From a virus, in IMG/VR virus record IMGVR_UViG_3300010430_000110, positions 1-44,807 of that record: DNA of 44,807 nucleotides, one strand, 5' to 3'. Below, piece after piece: positions 7,315 to 16,611 of this stretch; the first letter of the stretch is position 1, and every line of letters starts with the position of its first letter. Both the position numbers and the translations under genes were made by a program. The notes below the pieces were generated by a model. It had not been told where the DNA came from and did not search any database. It saw nothing but the letters and a program-made list of their open reading frames with translations.

Positions 7315-8552
7315 TAGAGGGCTCCTGGGGGCGGTTTCATCTGCAGGTGTATATTGTTGTTCTTCATGATCTCGATGATCAATTCCTGCCGCTCTTCTTT
7401 GGTGACCTGTCTTCCTGCACGCTGCTCGTAGGTAGCTATCCGCTGCTCGAATTGGTCGGCGTGTTTCGCAACAATCGCCTGGAAGGCTGTTTCATCCACG
7501 AATTGGATGTTGCTGTTTTCGGCGTCTGCCCCCACCTGAGAGCCTTCGTCCGCGGCTGCCGCGGTATTCCCTTGAGCATCCTCTTCATCGAAGGCAGTAA
7601 GTTCGTCGGCTGCCCGGGACTTGAAGACCCTCTTGGAGAATTCATCGGCTCTTTCCGGGTCGATTGCCCGGAGGTTTTCCATGGTGCGCTCATCGACACC
7701 CCGTTGGTTCTCAAGTTGAGACCTGTAGTTATCCTTGGCCGTGGCCAGAAAGGACGCCTTTTGGGTCGGAGTCAGGAAGGAACCTTTCTGATCCGGATCG
7801 AGTTTCTGCAGAAATTGAGTGAATCTTGAGGGAAGAATTTTTCCAGTCTTTTTGTTGACCGCGTTGCCGTTCTCGTCAATCTCGTATTCCCGCTCAAAGG
7901 CTGCCCGGGCATTTGCAGCCGAGCGGAATTCCGACTCGCGGACGGTGGATTCCGGGTCGAGGGTCTTCATAAAGTTGAAGATCATCGACAGGTCATTGGC
8001 CGCTGAGGGGTTTTTAACGTCCGCTGCCTTTCTGATCCGGCCAAACGCCTCCCGCATGATCGAGGTTCTAGCGGTGGTCTTGTCCTGGCGGTGCTCTGCA
8101 CCAATGGTGCGGATCTCTTTGCGGAGATCCTTGTCGTCCTTTTTCTTCTCCTTCGCCAAATCGGCTGTCGTCTTGGCACGCTCCGCCCCGGCCTTGAGCT
8201 TCGCCTGTTGAGTGGCCTGGCGCTGAGTGATGATGTTCTGGATCGGCCCGAGGGAGTCCAGGATCCCCGGGTCTCCGAGCTCAATCGACGCTTCGATGAC
8301 CGGCTGGGCCGAGGTGGCAAAAGCCGTCTGATCGAAAGCCTCATCCTCCTGAGCCCGCTGCAGGATCTGACCGACCTGTCCCGAGACCTCCTGAAGGCGG
8401 TCTTTGCGGATCTGGTCGGCCTCCTGCTTTTTGCGGAATTCCTCCTCCTGGAGCTCCCGCTGGGCAGTCTGATTGGCGATCTGCCGACCCTGCACCGCCC
8501 CCGTACCGGCTGACCGGAGGCCGCCAAGGAATACGTCGACTCCATTTGCCAT
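7314..8552 (-). CDS. Internal virion-type coiled-coil protein
   Basis: 412 residues, helical throughout, with charged coiled-coil segments (residues 28-60 and 145-200) and few hydrophobic stretches. Its stop shares one base with the start of the 713-residue ejection-type gene, which implies coupled translation and equal dosage. The position between two glycine-zipper proteins suggests a soluble partner in the ejection apparatus. No sequence motif gives a firm family. Confidence 0.55.
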   Translation of the reverse strand: MANGVDVFLGGLRSAGTGAVQGRQIANQTAQRELQEEEFRKKQEADQIRKDRLQEVSGQVGQILQRAQEDEAFDQTAFATSAQPVIEASIELGDPGILDSLGPIQNIITQRQATQQAKLKAGAERAKTTADLAKEKKKDDKDLRKEIRTIGAEHRQDKTTARTSIMREAFGRIRKAADVKNPSAANDLSMIFNFMKTLDPESTVRESEFRSAANARAAFEREYEIDENGNAVNKKTGKILPSRFTQFLQKLDPDQKGSFLTPTQKASFLATAKDNYRSQLENQRGVDERTMENLRAIDPERADEFSKRVFKSRAADELTAFDEEDAQGNTAAAADEGSQVGADAENSNIQFVDETAFQAIVAKHADQFEQRIATYEQRAGRQVTKEERQELIIEIMKNNNIHLQMKPPPGAL

Positions 8553-8564
8553 GTCTGGCCTCCC

Positions 8565-9761
8565 TTACCGAAGCGTGGTGGATGCTGGTCTGGTTGCGAT
8601 GGTGCCTGTCGGCGACGTCTGCAGCGACGGATCCGCCCCTCCGGTGAATCCTGCCGGAGGTCCTGAGGACGACCTGGCTGCCGCGGGAACCGGCCCTCCG
8701 GTAAGGGCTGCCGCTCCGCCCCCTCCGCCGCCGGCTGCCCCGGCGATCTTGGCCCCGGCCCCGAGTCCTTCGAACAAGCCGCCGAGGCCGGATGCTGTGG
8801 CTCCCGGAGACTGGCCGAGCGCCGCGATGGCCGCTGCAGCCCCCTCGCCCCTGCCGGTCCTGAGGTCTTCGCCCGTGACCGTCTGGTCCGTGGTCGTCCC
8901 CTGGGTCGTCGTGCCGCCCCGCAGACGCTCGTCCCGCAGTTGCTGCAAGGCAATGGGGTCCTGGAGCAGTTGACGGTTCTGGATCGCCCTTTCCCGGCTC
9001 ATACCAGCAAAGTCGGCGAACTGTCCCGCCGTCTGGGCTTGGATCCCGACCCGCTGTCCGGGCAACTGGAGGGCCTGTTCCGCCGCCAGGCGGTTGGCTT
9101 CCAGGGTTTGCTGTTGAAGGGCCTGGGAGGCCGATTCCAGGGCTCCGGTCTGGAGTTGACTGAAAGCCTGCCCCCGGACGCCCCGGGCCGCTGCATCGGC
9201 CTCTATGCCGGCCAGATTCTGTTGTAGGAACCGATTGACCCTCTCCTGACCCACATCCAGGGTCGAGGACCGAAGAGCGTCGATTCTGGCCTGCTCTTCC
9301 GGCGAGACCGCGAACGCCTGCCCGCCGAGGATGCCCCCGAGTCCGGCCTGAGCCTGACCTTCCAACTGCTCCCGGCCACCGAGAGCGGCCTCCTGTTGGG
9401 CCGCCAGATTGTGCTGGCGCTCGAAATTCCGGATCGACTTGGTGAGGAGGGCCTCTTCCTGGGGCGACCGGCCGGTGAATTCGGTCTTTTGGACCGATTC
9501 GGTGCCACCTTTGGTGGTCTGGCTGGTCTCCTGCTTGACCGTGGTCTCCAGGTTTTTGAGGTCCTCGATGGCTTCCCGCTGCCGGCGGTCGGCCTCTTTG
9601 GAGGCTTCCGCACCCCCAACGGCTCCCGCACCGGCCAAGCCACCGACGACGGCCCCGACCGGCCCTCCGACAGCGAATCCCAAGGCGGCACCACCAGCCG
9701 CGCCGGCTACCGTCTTGGCGCCGGGACTGGTGACGAGTTCTTCTGCGGTTGAACTAGCCAT
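8565..9761 (-). CDS. Glycine-zipper DNA ejection-type protein
   Basis: 398 residues. Residues 17-50 form a glycine-zipper hydrophobic segment (GAAGGAALGFAVGGPVG). A Gln/Ala-rich helical middle follows (residues 120-270, many QxxxEA steps), then a Gly-rich region around 325-350. Many environmental podoviruses carry such a protein next to the larger ejection proteins. It probably helps form the trans-envelope DNA conduit. The first eight bases overlap the GNAT-like gene upstream. Confidence 0.55.
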   Translation of the reverse strand: MASSTAEELVTSPGAKTVAGAAGGAALGFAVGGPVGAVVGGLAGAGAVGGAEASKEADRRQREAIEDLKNLETTVKQETSQTTKGGTESVQKTEFTGRSPQEEALLTKSIRNFERQHNLAAQQEAALGGREQLEGQAQAGLGGILGGQAFAVSPEEQARIDALRSSTLDVGQERVNRFLQQNLAGIEADAAARGVRGQAFSQLQTGALESASQALQQQTLEANRLAAEQALQLPGQRVGIQAQTAGQFADFAGMSRERAIQNRQLLQDPIALQQLRDERLRGGTTTQGTTTDQTVTGEDLRTGRGEGAAAAIAALGQSPGATASGLGGLFEGLGAGAKIAGAAGGGGGGAAALTGGPVPAAARSSSGPPAGFTGGADPSLQTSPTGTIATRPASTTLR

Positions 9762-10179
9762 GAGCGGCCTCCATGGGGCGGGTTCTCGAACAGATATTCA
9801 CGTCCTTTTCGGTGATTTTGAACCCGCATTTACGCTTCAGATACTGAGCGAATTTGTCGTTCGGGATGAAAGAGAGGAAAGTCCTGATTCTACCTTCAGA
9901 AATCATCTCAATGTGTCGAATCAGCTTTTTCACGCTGATGATCCCGAGCCGCGGCTCTTCCGGGTTGGTGGCGATCCAGTCGATGATGCCGACTTCAGAA
10001 TTGGTGACGTAGAGCCAGGCGACCGAGAGCAGTTTGCCATTGTGTACGGCGACGTAGCCCGAGTCTGGAAGAACCTTGCCCTGCGGCGCTACATTCCAGT
10101 TTCTGGACGTGAACCACTCCGAGACCTCTGCGAGGTCGTCGTCTTCCAGGTCCCTGACTATGATGTCCTTGATCGCCAT
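9754..10179 (-). CDS. GNAT-like N-acetyltransferase domain protein
   Basis: 141 residues with a GNAT-like order: an N-terminal DLEDDDLAEVSEWF helix, a DSGYVAVHNGKLLSVAWLYV beta pair, WIATNPE, a helix beginning GIISVKKLIRHIE, and a C-terminal YLKRKCGFKI like the KxGF end of GNAT enzymes. The pyrophosphate loop (usually R/QxxGxG/A) is weak here (PRLGIIS). Such genes are common in phage tail and ejection clusters, where the substrate is unknown. It could be structural rather than enzymatic. Confidence 0.6.
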   Translation of the reverse strand: MAIKDIIVRDLEDDDLAEVSEWFTSRNWNVAPQGKVLPDSGYVAVHNGKLLSVAWLYVTNSEVGIIDWIATNPEEPRLGIISVKKLIRHIEMISEGRIRTFLSFIPNDKFAQYLKRKCGFKITEKDVNICSRTRPMEAAHG

Positions 10180-10187
10180 ACTTACCC

Positions 10188-11006
10188 TTATAGCTCGTGA
10201 GCCATGAGTCTGACATTCAGAATCCGAAGGGCCGTCGCTGACCCTACATCGTATTTGATCTTGTAGGTATAGGTCCCCGCCCCCGGGACGTCGATGAAGT
10301 TGAACGCTGCAGGAGGTAGGCGATATTTGCCTGCCTGAGTGTAGAAAGGCACCTTGATCAGCGTCCCGCCGCCTTTGTCCACTTCCAGTGTACAGGGGTC
10401 GGTGGTCAGTTCCTCACACTCGATGTAGGTATTGGTCGACGACGTCCCGGCCTGCATCGAAATCAGCACCGGCCCGCCTTGGGTGGTGATGGTAACAGAG
10501 TTGTTTACAAGGTCACCCGTGGACGCCGTGGTGAAGACCAGTTCCGCCGCCCCGGTGTCAGCCGACAGAGCCACGTTCCCTAGGGTGGCTGGTGTCCCGG
10601 CCGTCTTCACAGCCCTGTCTACCTGGGTGATCGTATTGTCGAGTATTTCGGTACTGCTTACCGCGCCGGTCGCCAGGGCTGACCCCGGCAGGTCGTCGAT
10701 GACGACTTCTCCGGCTATGATCTTGGTCGTCACCCCGTCGACATTGACGTCAAGCGACCCATCGACCTGGCGATCCAGACCCTCCCCGGACAAGGTCGGG
10801 TCCAGTTTGGTGGGCTCGATCTGAGTCAGGGCCGTCAGGTTGTCCTCGTTCAGGTTGTTGACGGTCGAGTAAATGTTGCCGAATTCAGAGTTCAACTGAT
10901 CGGCGGTCAGGACATTGCCGTTGATGTAAGTGTTCACCTGGGAGGTCAAAGCCCCCATGGAGATGAAGGCGATCAAGGCGATGACTGCAAGGCTTGGCTT
11001 TCTCAT
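10188..11006 (-). CDS. Fibre-like protein with N-terminal signal peptide
   Basis: 272 residues. It starts MRKPSLAVIALIAFISMGALT, a clear Sec-type signal (basic n-region, hydrophobic core, small residues). Next come NTYINGNVLTADQLNSEF and VNNLNEDNLT, motifs typical of phage tail-fibre N-terminal parts, then beta-rich repeats and a C-terminal domain ending in RILNVRLMAHEL. It overlaps the nozzle gene by 4 bp. A signal peptide on a fibre is odd: either the hydrophobic start has another use in the virion, or the protein is exported. Confidence 0.6.
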   Translation of the reverse strand: MRKPSLAVIALIAFISMGALTSQVNTYINGNVLTADQLNSEFGNIYSTVNNLNEDNLTALTQIEPTKLDPTLSGEGLDRQVDGSLDVNVDGVTTKIIAGEVVIDDLPGSALATGAVSSTEILDNTITQVDRAVKTAGTPATLGNVALSADTGAAELVFTTASTGDLVNNSVTITTQGGPVLISMQAGTSSTNTYIECEELTTDPCTLEVDKGGGTLIKVPFYTQAGKYRLPPAAFNFIDVPGAGTYTYKIKYDVGSATALRILNVRLMAHEL

Positions 11007-12643
11007 GCGCTTCCCCCTCTCACCGGGACGTTGGCCTCTTTGGCTTCGATCATGAAACCGTAGACCCCGACATCGGCTTGAGCATTGTAGATGACTTCAA
11101 TCTGCAGGCCATAGCCTTGGCCTTTGAGCGGTATGGTTTGCGGGACGAATACCCCGCTTCCGAGTTTGCTGGTGCCGAGTATGAAGCTCGACCCCAGTTG
11201 ATCTTCTCCGGAGTCCACCTCGATAGTCCGGGTTGTGACCTGGCGGGAGTCGACATAGCCGTTGATCCCGAGCGTGCCCTGTCCGTCAGTGGAGGCCAGA
11301 ACGGTGGCGTGCTTCCAGGTGTGCTCCATGTCCATCTCGCCGCCGGGGTAGATGAACCCTGACTTGAAACGGCCGGTGTAGGCCGTTCCGAGGTCGGTCC
11401 TTACCTCATCATTGATCAGAGCCAAAACCCCGTCCTTGCGGCCGGTGATGACCCGGTTGATCCCGCCGTCCACGTAGTTGGCCATGGATACGGCCTGGTG
11501 ATTCTCCCAGACTCCAGACCAGATGGACTCCTGGGTATTGAACGCCAGGATCAGGTCGCTTTCGGTGGCCGTCTTGCTGGGCACCGAAATGTAGTACATG
11601 TTGTCTTCTTCATCGAAGGCAGCGGTGTACTGAGTGAAGTCGGAGCGATTCAGTCCCTTATTCCAGAGCTTCGAGATCGGACGGGAGATGAATCCATAGT
11701 CTGACTCGATGGCCTTGTCGGTCGACGACATCCTGAGGATGCCCCGCTCGGAGGCGTAGATCACATCATTGGCGATGGGGACGATCGTATGGTGACCGAT
11801 GCAGCCGATCTGCCGGCTGATGGTTTTCACCACGAAATTGTTGATCTGATTCCCAGTCACTTCGAACTGGGCTCGGTTCATGAAGAGGTAGAGTCGGCTT
11901 TGGAAGGAAACACCGCCGACAATACCGTTCGGATCGCCGAAAGGATCGAAGTCGAGAGATCCGGCGGCGTTCGGGAGACCCGTGGCGCCGAAGCCGGTCG
12001 TCGCCCATGTCGTCGCGTCGAAGAACTCTGAGTAATAGCCTCGATATGGGAACCCGGGTACGCCCCACCCCCACATGCGTCCGCCGTGGGAGAGGAGGTA
12101 GGACGGCGTTCCATCGGGTGGTTGACTCCCGGCTGGAACTGTTGAGGCGGCTGGGGCGACCCCATCCCATACGTACATCCCCTCTGCCGGGTCGGTTGAG
12201 ACCCAGTAGACCTTTCCTTCGAAAGTCTGGAAGGTGACTCGTCCGGTGGTGGGTAGGATGATTGTACTGGTGAGATCAGTCGCCACCCCGGTTCGGCTGT
12301 CAATTCCCCAGATCTTGGTGCCCTGTCGAACCATGAGAGTCGATTTAGGAGCTCCTGAACCGGAGTCATAGCGCCAGAACTCATGGAGTCCAAGGATCGG
12401 GTCATCGCCACTGCCTCCGTTTTTCGGATTGGTCGGGTACGAAGCTCCTTCATCGGAGGCGTCGGTGTTGAAATACGCCTGACCGCCTCGGAGTCTGCGG
12501 GCAAGAGTCGAGCCGACCAGGATGTTGTTGGCTTCGACCATCTCATTGGGGGCGACGATCAGGGGATTGTCGGTCACGTTCAAACCGGCAGAAAGGAAAT
12601 CCCTGCCGTTGAACCGAATCCGCCGTGTCGACTTAGTGGTCAA
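11003..12643 (-). CDS. Tail nozzle / beta-propeller tail protein
   Basis: 546 residues of beta-strand-rich sequence with repeated blade-like units, for example LMVRQGTKIWGID, TFEGKVYWVS and DVIYASERGILRM. Podovirus nozzle proteins (T7 gp12, P22 gp10 type) have this plan and lie directly after the adaptor gene, as here. It would close the tail tube and bind fibres. It overlaps both neighbours by 4 bp, so the adaptor, nozzle and first fibre form one coupled set. Confidence 0.7.
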   Translation of the reverse strand: MTTKSTRRIRFNGRDFLSAGLNVTDNPLIVAPNEMVEANNILVGSTLARRLRGGQAYFNTDASDEGASYPTNPKNGGSGDDPILGLHEFWRYDSGSGAPKSTLMVRQGTKIWGIDSRTGVATDLTSTIILPTTGRVTFQTFEGKVYWVSTDPAEGMYVWDGVAPAASTVPAGSQPPDGTPSYLLSHGGRMWGWGVPGFPYRGYYSEFFDATTWATTGFGATGLPNAAGSLDFDPFGDPNGIVGGVSFQSRLYLFMNRAQFEVTGNQINNFVVKTISRQIGCIGHHTIVPIANDVIYASERGILRMSSTDKAIESDYGFISRPISKLWNKGLNRSDFTQYTAAFDEEDNMYYISVPSKTATESDLILAFNTQESIWSGVWENHQAVSMANYVDGGINRVITGRKDGVLALINDEVRTDLGTAYTGRFKSGFIYPGGEMDMEHTWKHATVLASTDGQGTLGINGYVDSRQVTTRTIEVDSGEDQLGSSFILGTSKLGSGVFVPQTIPLKGQGYGLQIEVIYNAQADVGVYGFMIEAKEANVPVRGGSA

Positions 12644-13653
12644 TCGTCAACCCTTCCGAACCAATTGAGTCCGAAGAACCCGGGGTACTTCCGCCGTGTC
12701 CGGTTGAAATACCGGCGACGGTGCTGGATTCTGGCGACCGAGTCGGTCATCTCCTGATCCCCAGCCATGCGGCTCCAGGAGTTGGCAGCCATCTTCGACG
12801 TCTCGGCCAACATCGCCGGGTTTTCCTGGTAGCGGTAAACCTCCGCCAACACCCCGTAGTAAAGCACGTCGATATGCTCCGGAGGCACCAGATGGTAGCA
12901 GGTGTCGGAGTCCTCCAGTTGCGTCGGACGCTCCGTGTACTCGATGTGACACGAGTAGCGCCGATCGGGCGACGGGAAGAATTCGATAGTCCACTGCCCC
13001 GACTGGTTCTCAGTCTGGGTCAGGGTGTACCACTCCGGAGGTCCGGTGCGGCAGGGGTCTCTCGACTTCATCTCCCGGAACTTCTGCAGTCCGAGTGGCT
13101 TGATCTCTCCGATGCCGGTGACCGACAAAGAGCGAACGGCCTGGACCTTCGGGTCCAGTTGGTGACGGTCGTAGAGGATCTGATACTCACTGAACGCGGC
13201 GTCGTCGCCGGCATACATTGAGGCGAGCTCAAACTCCTTCAGGGTGTTGAGCTTCCGGATCCGGTAGAAGTCCTGGTCACGCTGATTCGGACAGAATTGC
13301 TGCCCGAGCATGTTGGCGTTCAGTTGGATGAGCGGGACAGCGCCGTTGTCGATGTCGACCGACTCCGTGGCCACGTAGCTGCCCTCGGTCAGGGCGACGG
13401 TGCCAGCGCTGTACGGACCCATGAGGTCGATGAAGAGTTCCCGGTTGGTAAACTTCCAGTGTCGGCCCTTGAGCCGGTTCAGGTAGACCATGTTCAGGAA
13501 GGTCAGGGCACGGTCGCGGTAGTCCGGATCCTGTTCCTCGATGCCGGCGGCCTTCAGGACTTGAGTGATGAGACCCTTGGCGTCGGCCAAAAGACTGGAA
13601 CTGAACTGATTGCCGAACTCACCTGAGCCGAATTGATTCTTTGCATCGGTCAT
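12640..13653 (-). CDS. Head-to-tail adaptor (tail tubular A-like)
   Basis: 337 residues. The N-terminal half is helical (ALTFLNMVYLNRLKGRHWKF). The middle carries WTIEFFPSPDRRYSCHIEY and HLVPPEHIDVLYYGVLAEVY, patterns seen in phage adaptor proteins that sit between portal and nozzle. The length is larger than T7 gp11 (about 200) but usual for environmental podoviruses. It is followed at once by the nozzle gene (4-bp overlap). Confidence 0.7.
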   Translation of the reverse strand: MTDAKNQFGSGEFGNQFSSSLLADAKGLITQVLKAAGIEEQDPDYRDRALTFLNMVYLNRLKGRHWKFTNRELFIDLMGPYSAGTVALTEGSYVATESVDIDNGAVPLIQLNANMLGQQFCPNQRDQDFYRIRKLNTLKEFELASMYAGDDAAFSEYQILYDRHQLDPKVQAVRSLSVTGIGEIKPLGLQKFREMKSRDPCRTGPPEWYTLTQTENQSGQWTIEFFPSPDRRYSCHIEYTERPTQLEDSDTCYHLVPPEHIDVLYYGVLAEVYRYQENPAMLAETSKMAANSWSRMAGDQEMTDSVARIQHRRRYFNRTRRKYPGFFGLNWFGRVDD

Positions 13654-13656
13654 CTC

Positions 13657-13971
13657 TTATTCCTCGGCGTTTGCTTCGAGTTCCAGAACCAACTTGAACG
13701 CACCACCTATATGGTAGATCTGCCTGAGCTCGTAGGACTCATAGGTGCCCCGACTCAGAAATCCTTCCAGGGCTGCCTGGTTGCCTTTCTCCACTGTGAA
13801 GGCATTGGACTCTCCCGCAACATTCTCATCGCCAAAGTGTACGTCGGAAAGAGCCTGAATCAGAAACCCTTTGACCTGCGGAGGGTAGCCCTGAGTGTTC
13901 GTCCCGTCATGCAGAGGCGTGGCAGCGACCGCTGCAGGCTTGGGGAAAACTTTCAATTGGGCTGAGGCCAC
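13657..13971 (-). CDS. Hypothetical virion-cluster protein
   Basis: 104 residues, mixed alpha/beta, no signal peptide. The segment RGTYESYELRQIYHIGGAF may be strand-rich. It lies 3 bp upstream of the adaptor gene within the tail cluster, so a small structural or assembly role is likely. Family not recognised. Confidence 0.55.
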   Translation of the reverse strand: MASAQLKVFPKPAAVAATPLHDGTNTQGYPPQVKGFLIQALSDVHFGDENVAGESNAFTVEKGNQAALEGFLSRGTYESYELRQIYHIGGAFKLVLELEANAEE

Positions 13972-13977
13972 CGAAAA

Positions 13978-14511
13978 TCACCTTACATAGTGCTGAGATA
14001 CATCCACCAGGGGCGCTTTTCCCACTAGCTTCTCATAGAATTCATGGGGAGTCATGTTGTCAAGCCTGCCCTCGAATTCAAGACCTTTCGCGGCAAGTAG
14101 GGGTCTGAGGGCTTTGAAAACCTCGACACAAAAGAAACGGTGAGGGTTGTCCCACTGGTAGAACTTGTCGCGGACCCCGAGAGTCCTCTCTATGAGGACA
14201 GAGGCTCCGAGACCGAAGACCGCCTCTTTGTCGTATTTGGCTCCGCCAAGGGCGTGGACCACCTCGACATAGATCTCCATCTCCTCGGCGTGGGTCAGCC
14301 CCCAATGGAGGGCGTGGAGGACCTTGTTCTTCTCCAGGAAGGTCTCTCTCCAGGTGCAGTCGACCCCTGAACTCAGGCGGGAGTCGACCACCAAAGACAT
14401 CGGCCCGGCTGCCTCGAAGAAGTTTACGGCGAAGTGAGAGCAGTCCTCCTTGCGGCCCCAGCGGATAATCCGGGAGCCAAATTCCTCTGTGGTCGTCCAG
14501 TAGAGGATCAA
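13978..14511 (-). CDS. Permuted NlpC/P60 (YiiX-like) cysteine hydrolase
   Basis: 177 residues. The order of catalytic motifs is His first (DCSHFAVNF, H26) and Cys later (RFFCVEVFKAL, C128), with a YDKEAV segment between. That is the circularly permuted papain-like arrangement of YiiX/YebB-type proteins, which usually read SHVGIY and FYCSELV. Members cleave amide or thioester bonds in peptidoglycan or lipids. In a virion gene cluster it may act in envelope penetration. It is coupled by ATGA to the signal-peptide protein upstream. Confidence 0.6.
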   Translation of the reverse strand: MILYWTTTEEFGSRIIRWGRKEDCSHFAVNFFEAAGPMSLVVDSRLSSGVDCTWRETFLEKNKVLHALHWGLTHAEEMEIYVEVVHALGGAKYDKEAVFGLGASVLIERTLGVRDKFYQWDNPHRFFCVEVFKALRPLLAAKGLEFEGRLDNMTPHEFYEKLVGKAPLVDVSQHYVR

Positions 14512-14969
14512 GTCGGCACCTTATGTAGGTAGTAATTGATCTTCAGTTTGACGTCGCTGACGTTGCAGGTGGAGGTGTAGACCACCCGAAGGTAGAGGTT
14601 GACCAGCACCTGAGCGGCGTAGTTCATCACCTCCCGGCCCTGCGACTCCGCGGTGCTGTCCACGTTCCAGCTGGTCCCGTACTCATCGAGCACTGTGCCA
14701 GCCGGGTAGTATGTCCCATCCTTGTCGACGACCTGCAGTTTCATGGTGTCGTCGAAGCAGTGTTCTTCAAGAAGGACGTGTAGGCCGGTGATCTTCCTGG
14801 TCTCTGTAAGTTTGTAGTCGCAGTTGGATGTGGTGTTTTTCGTAGCGGTACAGGTGACTCCAGTTCCGCGGAAAAAGTACCCGTAGGGTGTCTCGAACGG
14901 TTCGCTCTTGATGACCACACCGCCGAAGGCAGTGGAGGAAAGCAGGAGTAGCAGAATCAGGTATCTCAT
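14508..14969 (-). CDS. Secreted beta-rich protein with signal peptide
   Basis: 153 residues. MRYLILLLLLSSTAFGG is a clear Sec signal with a likely cleavage after AFG. The mature part has five cysteines and alternating beta strands (VLVNLYLRVVYTSTCNVSDVKLKINYYL). Cysteine pairs would form in the periplasm, which supports export. It is coupled by 4-bp overlaps to another signal-peptide protein upstream and the hydrolase downstream. Family not recognised. Confidence 0.65.
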   Translation of the reverse strand: MRYLILLLLLSSTAFGGVVIKSEPFETPYGYFFRGTGVTCTATKNTTSNCDYKLTETRKITGLHVLLEEHCFDDTMKLQVVDKDGTYYPAGTVLDEYGTSWNVDSTAESQGREVMNYAAQVLVNLYLRVVYTSTCNVSDVKLKINYYLHKVPT

Positions 14970-16162
14970 GGTTCCCTCTCAAAGCCGCTGGCCAGGGCCG
15001 AGAACTCAGCAAGGTTTCCGCCCTGGGATCCCGTGAGGTTGTCCTGGATGGTTATTTGTAGTTCGTCGTCTGGAATAGGCACCGTCCCGCAAGCTCTTAC
15101 AATGGCCGGAGGGTCGAAGATGAATGAGGCAATAAACTGATCACCCCCAGCCTGCACGTCGATTCTAAAGTTGCCACCGGGTCCGGCAGGGCCGAAAGCG
15201 AACTTGTTTTTCCAATCTTCTGTCGCGTATATCATCGGAAGGGTGAGAGTCTCCCCGTCGCTCCGGATGGTGACTACTACGCCGTTGGTCAACTTCTGGT
15301 TCTTGCAGAGGTGCTGGCCGAATTTTAATCCGTTACAACCCCCGAACACCCGTATCTCTTGGATAAGACGCTCGGCGTCGTTAGAGCAGTCAACGGTAAA
15401 ATCTACCGGGGTGACGCTGCCGTCGACCCTCATGTCCGCAGATCCCCCGTTTTCAAACGGAATGATGATCAGATCGCCCACACCTCCTGGGTTGGCGACG
15501 ACTGTACCGGAGATTCCCAGAATCCCCTGACGCGGATCATTCGGAGATCGACTGAGTTCTGTGGGGAGCCCTCGACGCATAATGTCGTCGAAGGCCATGA
15601 CACCTACGGTGGTGCCGGTGAATGTCAGAGTCCAAGTGGTTCGCTCTCCGAACTCATTGAAGAGCTTTGATTCCAGGAACACGCCGGAATGGTCTTTGAT
15701 GACGATGCAGTTCCATTCCGAGGTCTGGAAGTTGGAGTCCCCCTCCAGATCATTGCAGACCCGAATGGCTACGGCTCGTTCCGGGTTGGGGTCGGCCACG
15801 TCGCCGGCAGTGATGGTGGTCGTCACGTCTACTGCAGGGTAGACCGTCCCGATGGGGGACACGGCGGCTGGGATCTGAACCCGAACCGTGTCGCCGGCAG
15901 CGCCGATGCCGTCTGCATCCTCAGCGGCGTCTGGGTCAGTCCCGAAGTAAAACCACGTTGTCGCGTGGGGGTCTTGCCCGAATACCTGTTCGACGGTGAC
16001 AGTTGCCGTGGTCAGTAGACGCCTTTTGGCATCTAGGAGTTCGACGTCTGCACAATAGGCTTCATCATCCCCGCAGACCTTGATGTTCTGATGGGGTGTA
16101 CTGTCGGCCCCCATGAGGGGGACCGACAGTAAAGAAATGAAGAGTAGAAGGAATCGGATCAC
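14966..16162 (-). CDS. Secreted beta-rich protein with signal peptide
   Basis: 398 residues. MIRFLLLFISLLSVPLMGA is a Sec signal; there is no lipobox cysteine at the cut. The mature protein is beta-rich, with cysteines spaced along it (CGDDEAYC near the N-terminus, then CNGLKFGQHLC later), consistent with disulphides. Gly/Asp-rich loops resemble fibre or adhesin surfaces. It lies between tail and capsid accessory genes and is translated as a coupled pair with the next gene. It may be a secreted receptor-binding or shielding protein; the function is unknown. Confidence 0.65.
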   Translation of the reverse strand: MIRFLLLFISLLSVPLMGADSTPHQNIKVCGDDEAYCADVELLDAKRRLLTTATVTVEQVFGQDPHATTWFYFGTDPDAAEDADGIGAAGDTVRVQIPAAVSPIGTVYPAVDVTTTITAGDVADPNPERAVAIRVCNDLEGDSNFQTSEWNCIVIKDHSGVFLESKLFNEFGERTTWTLTFTGTTVGVMAFDDIMRRGLPTELSRSPNDPRQGILGISGTVVANPGGVGDLIIIPFENGGSADMRVDGSVTPVDFTVDCSNDAERLIQEIRVFGGCNGLKFGQHLCKNQKLTNGVVVTIRSDGETLTLPMIYATEDWKNKFAFGPAGPGGNFRIDVQAGGDQFIASFIFDPPAIVRACGTVPIPDDELQITIQDNLTGSQGGNLAEFSALASGFEREP

Positions 16163-16572
16163 TCGGAGGTCGCCTTGTACTTGGTGTAGTACCGGGTGAC
16201 GCCGCCAGCGGTGTGCTTTGCGATGCCGTCGTCGGAGGCTTCTTCGAGGAATTTCTCCACCGAGATCATGCGTTTTCCGCGGGCGGAGAACCCGGCGTCC
16301 ACATCCACCTTCCGGACGTACAGGACCAAATTGGGAAAGGTGTCCTTCCCGTTCAGAAGAATGGTCTTCAGAGGAACCATCTCCTTGCTGTCGTAGATGG
16401 TGCTGGTATTCCAGCCCCCGAAGCCGTCGTCGGTAGACCCGAGCTCATCAGGCCCGCTGGTCGTGTTGAACGAGGAGCCTGCGTTGGGTTGTCCCGTGAA
16501 GATAAGCTCCATGTTCCCGTCCAGGGCGGGATTTCTTCCGTCGTTTTCGACGATGATATAAATGTCGGCCAT
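16159..16572 (-). CDS. Hypothetical structural protein
   Basis: 137 residues without a signal peptide. It begins with a strand (MADIYIIVENDG), has a Gly/Ser/Thr/Asp-rich loop (residues 28-55) and a central strand pair (TFPNLVLYVRKVDV). The pattern suits a small virion decoration or fibre-base protein. It overlaps the following signal-peptide gene by 4 bp. Not recognised. Confidence 0.55.
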   Translation of the reverse strand: MADIYIIVENDGRNPALDGNMELIFTGQPNAGSSFNTTSGPDELGSTDDGFGGWNTSTIYDSKEMVPLKTILLNGKDTFPNLVLYVRKVDVDAGFSARGKRMISVEKFLEEASDDGIAKHTAGGVTRYYTKYKATSE

Positions 16573-16611
16573 TGTCTTAAACCTTTATGCGAGAGGAAAA
16601 TGCTGCCTCGA

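Noticed and set aside
9409-10200. Long + strand frame antisense to tail genes (263 codons)
   Set aside because: It mirrors the coding pattern of the - strand genes, as do the other long antisense frames in the late block, and has no ribosome site.
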